6,948 nucleotides of DNA from positions 1 to 6,948 of the forward strand of contig CANPVW010000004.1 of NCBI GenBank assembly GCA_947581745.1. The letters are read 5' to 3'. This document shows, in pieces, positions 6,281 to 6,948 of this stretch (positions within the stretch are counted from its first letter, which is position 1; the number at the start of each line of letters is the position of its first letter). The stretch is from Candidatus Benthicola azotiphorus. Lineage in GTDB: Bacteria > Gemmatimonadota > Gemmatimonadetes > Palauibacterales > Palauibacteraceae. The notes under the pieces are model-generated. The model was not told where the DNA came from, did not search any database, and saw only the letters and a list, made by a program, of their open reading frames with translations. The translations under genes and the position numbers were made by a program.

Positions 6281-6706
6281 TCAGGACCCGTCCCTGTTCC
6301 GGTCCGGATCGGCGCGAATCACGTCGTACAAGGTCGTGTTTTCGAGGAAGTCGATGGTCGCCCCGCGGATCTTCTTCCAGCCGAGATGCGCGCCACACGG
6401 GTTACCGTCCGAACACTCGGGGCGCCCGAGAAGACAGCGGTTCCGCTCGACCTGCGGTTCGAACGGGGCGACGACCTCGGCGAGCGTCACGTCGGCGGGA
6501 TCCCGGACGAGTCGAAAGCCCCCGCTGCGGCCGCGCTCCGAACTGACGATGCCCTCTCTCCCGAGCTGGTGCAGGATCTTCGACAGGTAGTTGGCCGGAA
6601 TCCCGGTGGCCCGGGCCATCTCAGCGGACCGGACTACGCCCGGCCCGTGCAGCCGGGCCAGGCAGACCGCCGCGCGCAACGCATATTCTTCCGTCTTCGA
6701 GACCAT
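6281..6706 (-). CDS. Rrf2-family regulator, probably [Fe-S] NO/redox sensor
   Basis: A 141-residue winged-helix transcription regulator of the Rrf2 family (NsrR, IscR, RirA). It starts with the family's K-T-E-E-Y-A-L-R-A stretch, then a helix-turn-helix (about 27-50, with N-Y-L-S-K-I-L-H-Q-L) and the wing R-G-R-S-G-G-F-R-L. Three cysteines, C91, C98 and C104, lie in the loop that holds the iron-sulfur cluster in IscR and NsrR, and His107 matches the IscR cluster-ligand position. Spacing is C-x6-C-x5-C, one residue longer in the first gap than C-x5-C-x5-C of E. coli IscR. It lies 118 nt upstream of nosZ in the same direction, so control of the nos operon by NO or redox state is a sound inference, not shown. 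The start ATG at 6706 has only a weak G-rich ribosome site. NsrR-like and IscR-like cannot be separated by eye. Confidence 0.93.
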   Translation of the reverse strand: MVSKTEEYALRAAVCLARLHGPGVVRSAEMARATGIPANYLSKILHQLGREGIVSSERGRSGGFRLVRDPADVTLAEVVAPFEPQVERNRCLLGRPECSDGNPCGAHLGWKKIRGATIDFLENTTLYDVIRADPDRNRDGS

Positions 6707-6725
6707 GTAACCCCCGTGAAGGGAA

Positions 6726-6764
6726 GTCCGGGTAATTCGGACAATTTAGTCTGATATGGGTCCG
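6726..6764. promoter_or_regulatory. Candidate operator with phased GTC/GAC half-sites
   Basis: The intergenic region between the Rrf2 gene and the divergent hydrogenase-protease gene contains GTCCG (6726-6730), CGGAC (6738-6742), GTCTG (6749-6753) and GTCCG (6760-6764), starting 12, 11 and 11 bp apart. GTCCG-N7-CGGAC is a perfect inverted repeat, and TCGGAC-N6-GTCTGA is a second overlapping dyad with one mismatched pair. The AT-rich core AATTTA lies inside the second. The closest known pattern is loosely the GACT...AGTC dyad of IscR type 1 sites. Self-control by the Rrf2 protein is the likeliest reading. No clear -10/-35 pair could be assigned on either strand in 6707-6881. Confidence 0.5.
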
Positions 6765-6881
6765 GGCGATACCGCTGGTGGCTTCCGACCGGCCGACGCG
6801 GTGGATGCAGGATGAGATGGAGGCGCGTTATCTTCACCGGGTCCGTCGACGGCGCAGTAGCAGAGAACAGCCGGGGTGAGA

Positions 6882-6948
6882 ATGTCCTCGAGGGTCGTGA
6901 TCATCGGGGTCGGGAATCTTCTCGCGGGCGATGACGGGATCGGGGTGC
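6882..6948 (+). CDS. [NiFe]-hydrogenase maturation protease, N-terminal fragment
   Basis: Only 22 codons are present before the window ends. They encode a beta strand (V5-I8) followed by G-V-G-N-L-L-A-G-D-D-G-I-G-V (9-22), which is the defining start of the HyaD/HybD/HycI/HoxW endopeptidases that cut the C-terminal tail of the hydrogenase large subunit after nickel insertion. Asp18 falls at the position of HybD Glu16 and HycI Asp16, a nickel-binding residue. The start ATG at 6882 follows GGGGTGAG closely. The gene diverges from the Rrf2 gene, with 175 nt between them. The match covers one motif only, so the subfamily and the associated hydrogenase group cannot be given. Confidence 0.85.
   Translation, partial: MSSRVVIIGVGNLLAGDDGIGV

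Noticed and set aside
6634..6837. Short minus-strand frame spanning the rrf2 promoter region
   Set aside because: It overlaps the Rrf2 gene in another frame, has no ribosome site and no recognisable features.

Overview
The window carries a compact clade II (atypical, Sec-exported) nitrous oxide reductase locus from a GC-rich, probably Gram-negative bacterium. The phylum cannot be fixed from the sequence. The gene order nosZ-nosB-nosD-nosF-nosY is known from Gemmatimonadota and Anaeromyxobacter-like Myxococcota; a related uncultured lineage is a reasonable guess, no more.

Layout, left to right. At the left edge a minus-strand lipoprotein gene (start at 106) runs off the window. A 205-base spacer follows, with a small hairpin and an 11-bp tandem repeat. 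Then comes the nos operon, all on the minus strand and therefore transcribed from right to left: nosZ (6162 to 4198), nosB (4130 to 3513), nosD (3510 to 2080), nosF (2083 to 1142) and nosY (1145 to 312). nosB-D-F-Y are tightly packed: a 2-nt gap, then GTGA and ATGA overlaps. nosZ is set apart from nosB by 67 nt holding a strong 11-bp hairpin. Upstream of nosZ, also on the minus strand, is an Rrf2-family regulator with three cysteines (6706 to 6281). At the right edge a plus-strand gene begins (6882) whose first 22 residues match the start of the [NiFe]-hydrogenase maturation endopeptidases.

How the parts work together: NosZ reduces N2O to N2 in the periplasm with CuA and CuZ centres, and every expected copper ligand is visible. 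NosF (ATPase), NosY (permease) and NosD (periplasmic beta-helix protein) form the NosDFY complex needed for CuZ assembly. NosB is the membrane protein characteristic of clade II clusters. The Rrf2 regulator, probably [Fe-S]-based and NO- or redox-responsive, is the obvious candidate controller. The 118-base gap before nosZ holds an AT-rich dyad, a leader hairpin and a perfect Shine-Dalgarno sequence.

Points worth a second look: NosZ has a lipobox and so may be membrane-anchored; NosD has a C-terminal membrane anchor; the nosZ leader and the nosZ/nosB hairpin look regulatory; the rrf2/hydrogenase spacer holds half-sites at about 11-bp spacing; and hydrogenase maturation lies next to N2O reduction. 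No mobile elements, CRISPR arrays, tRNA or rRNA genes were seen. No stretch over 300 bases lacks a gene.
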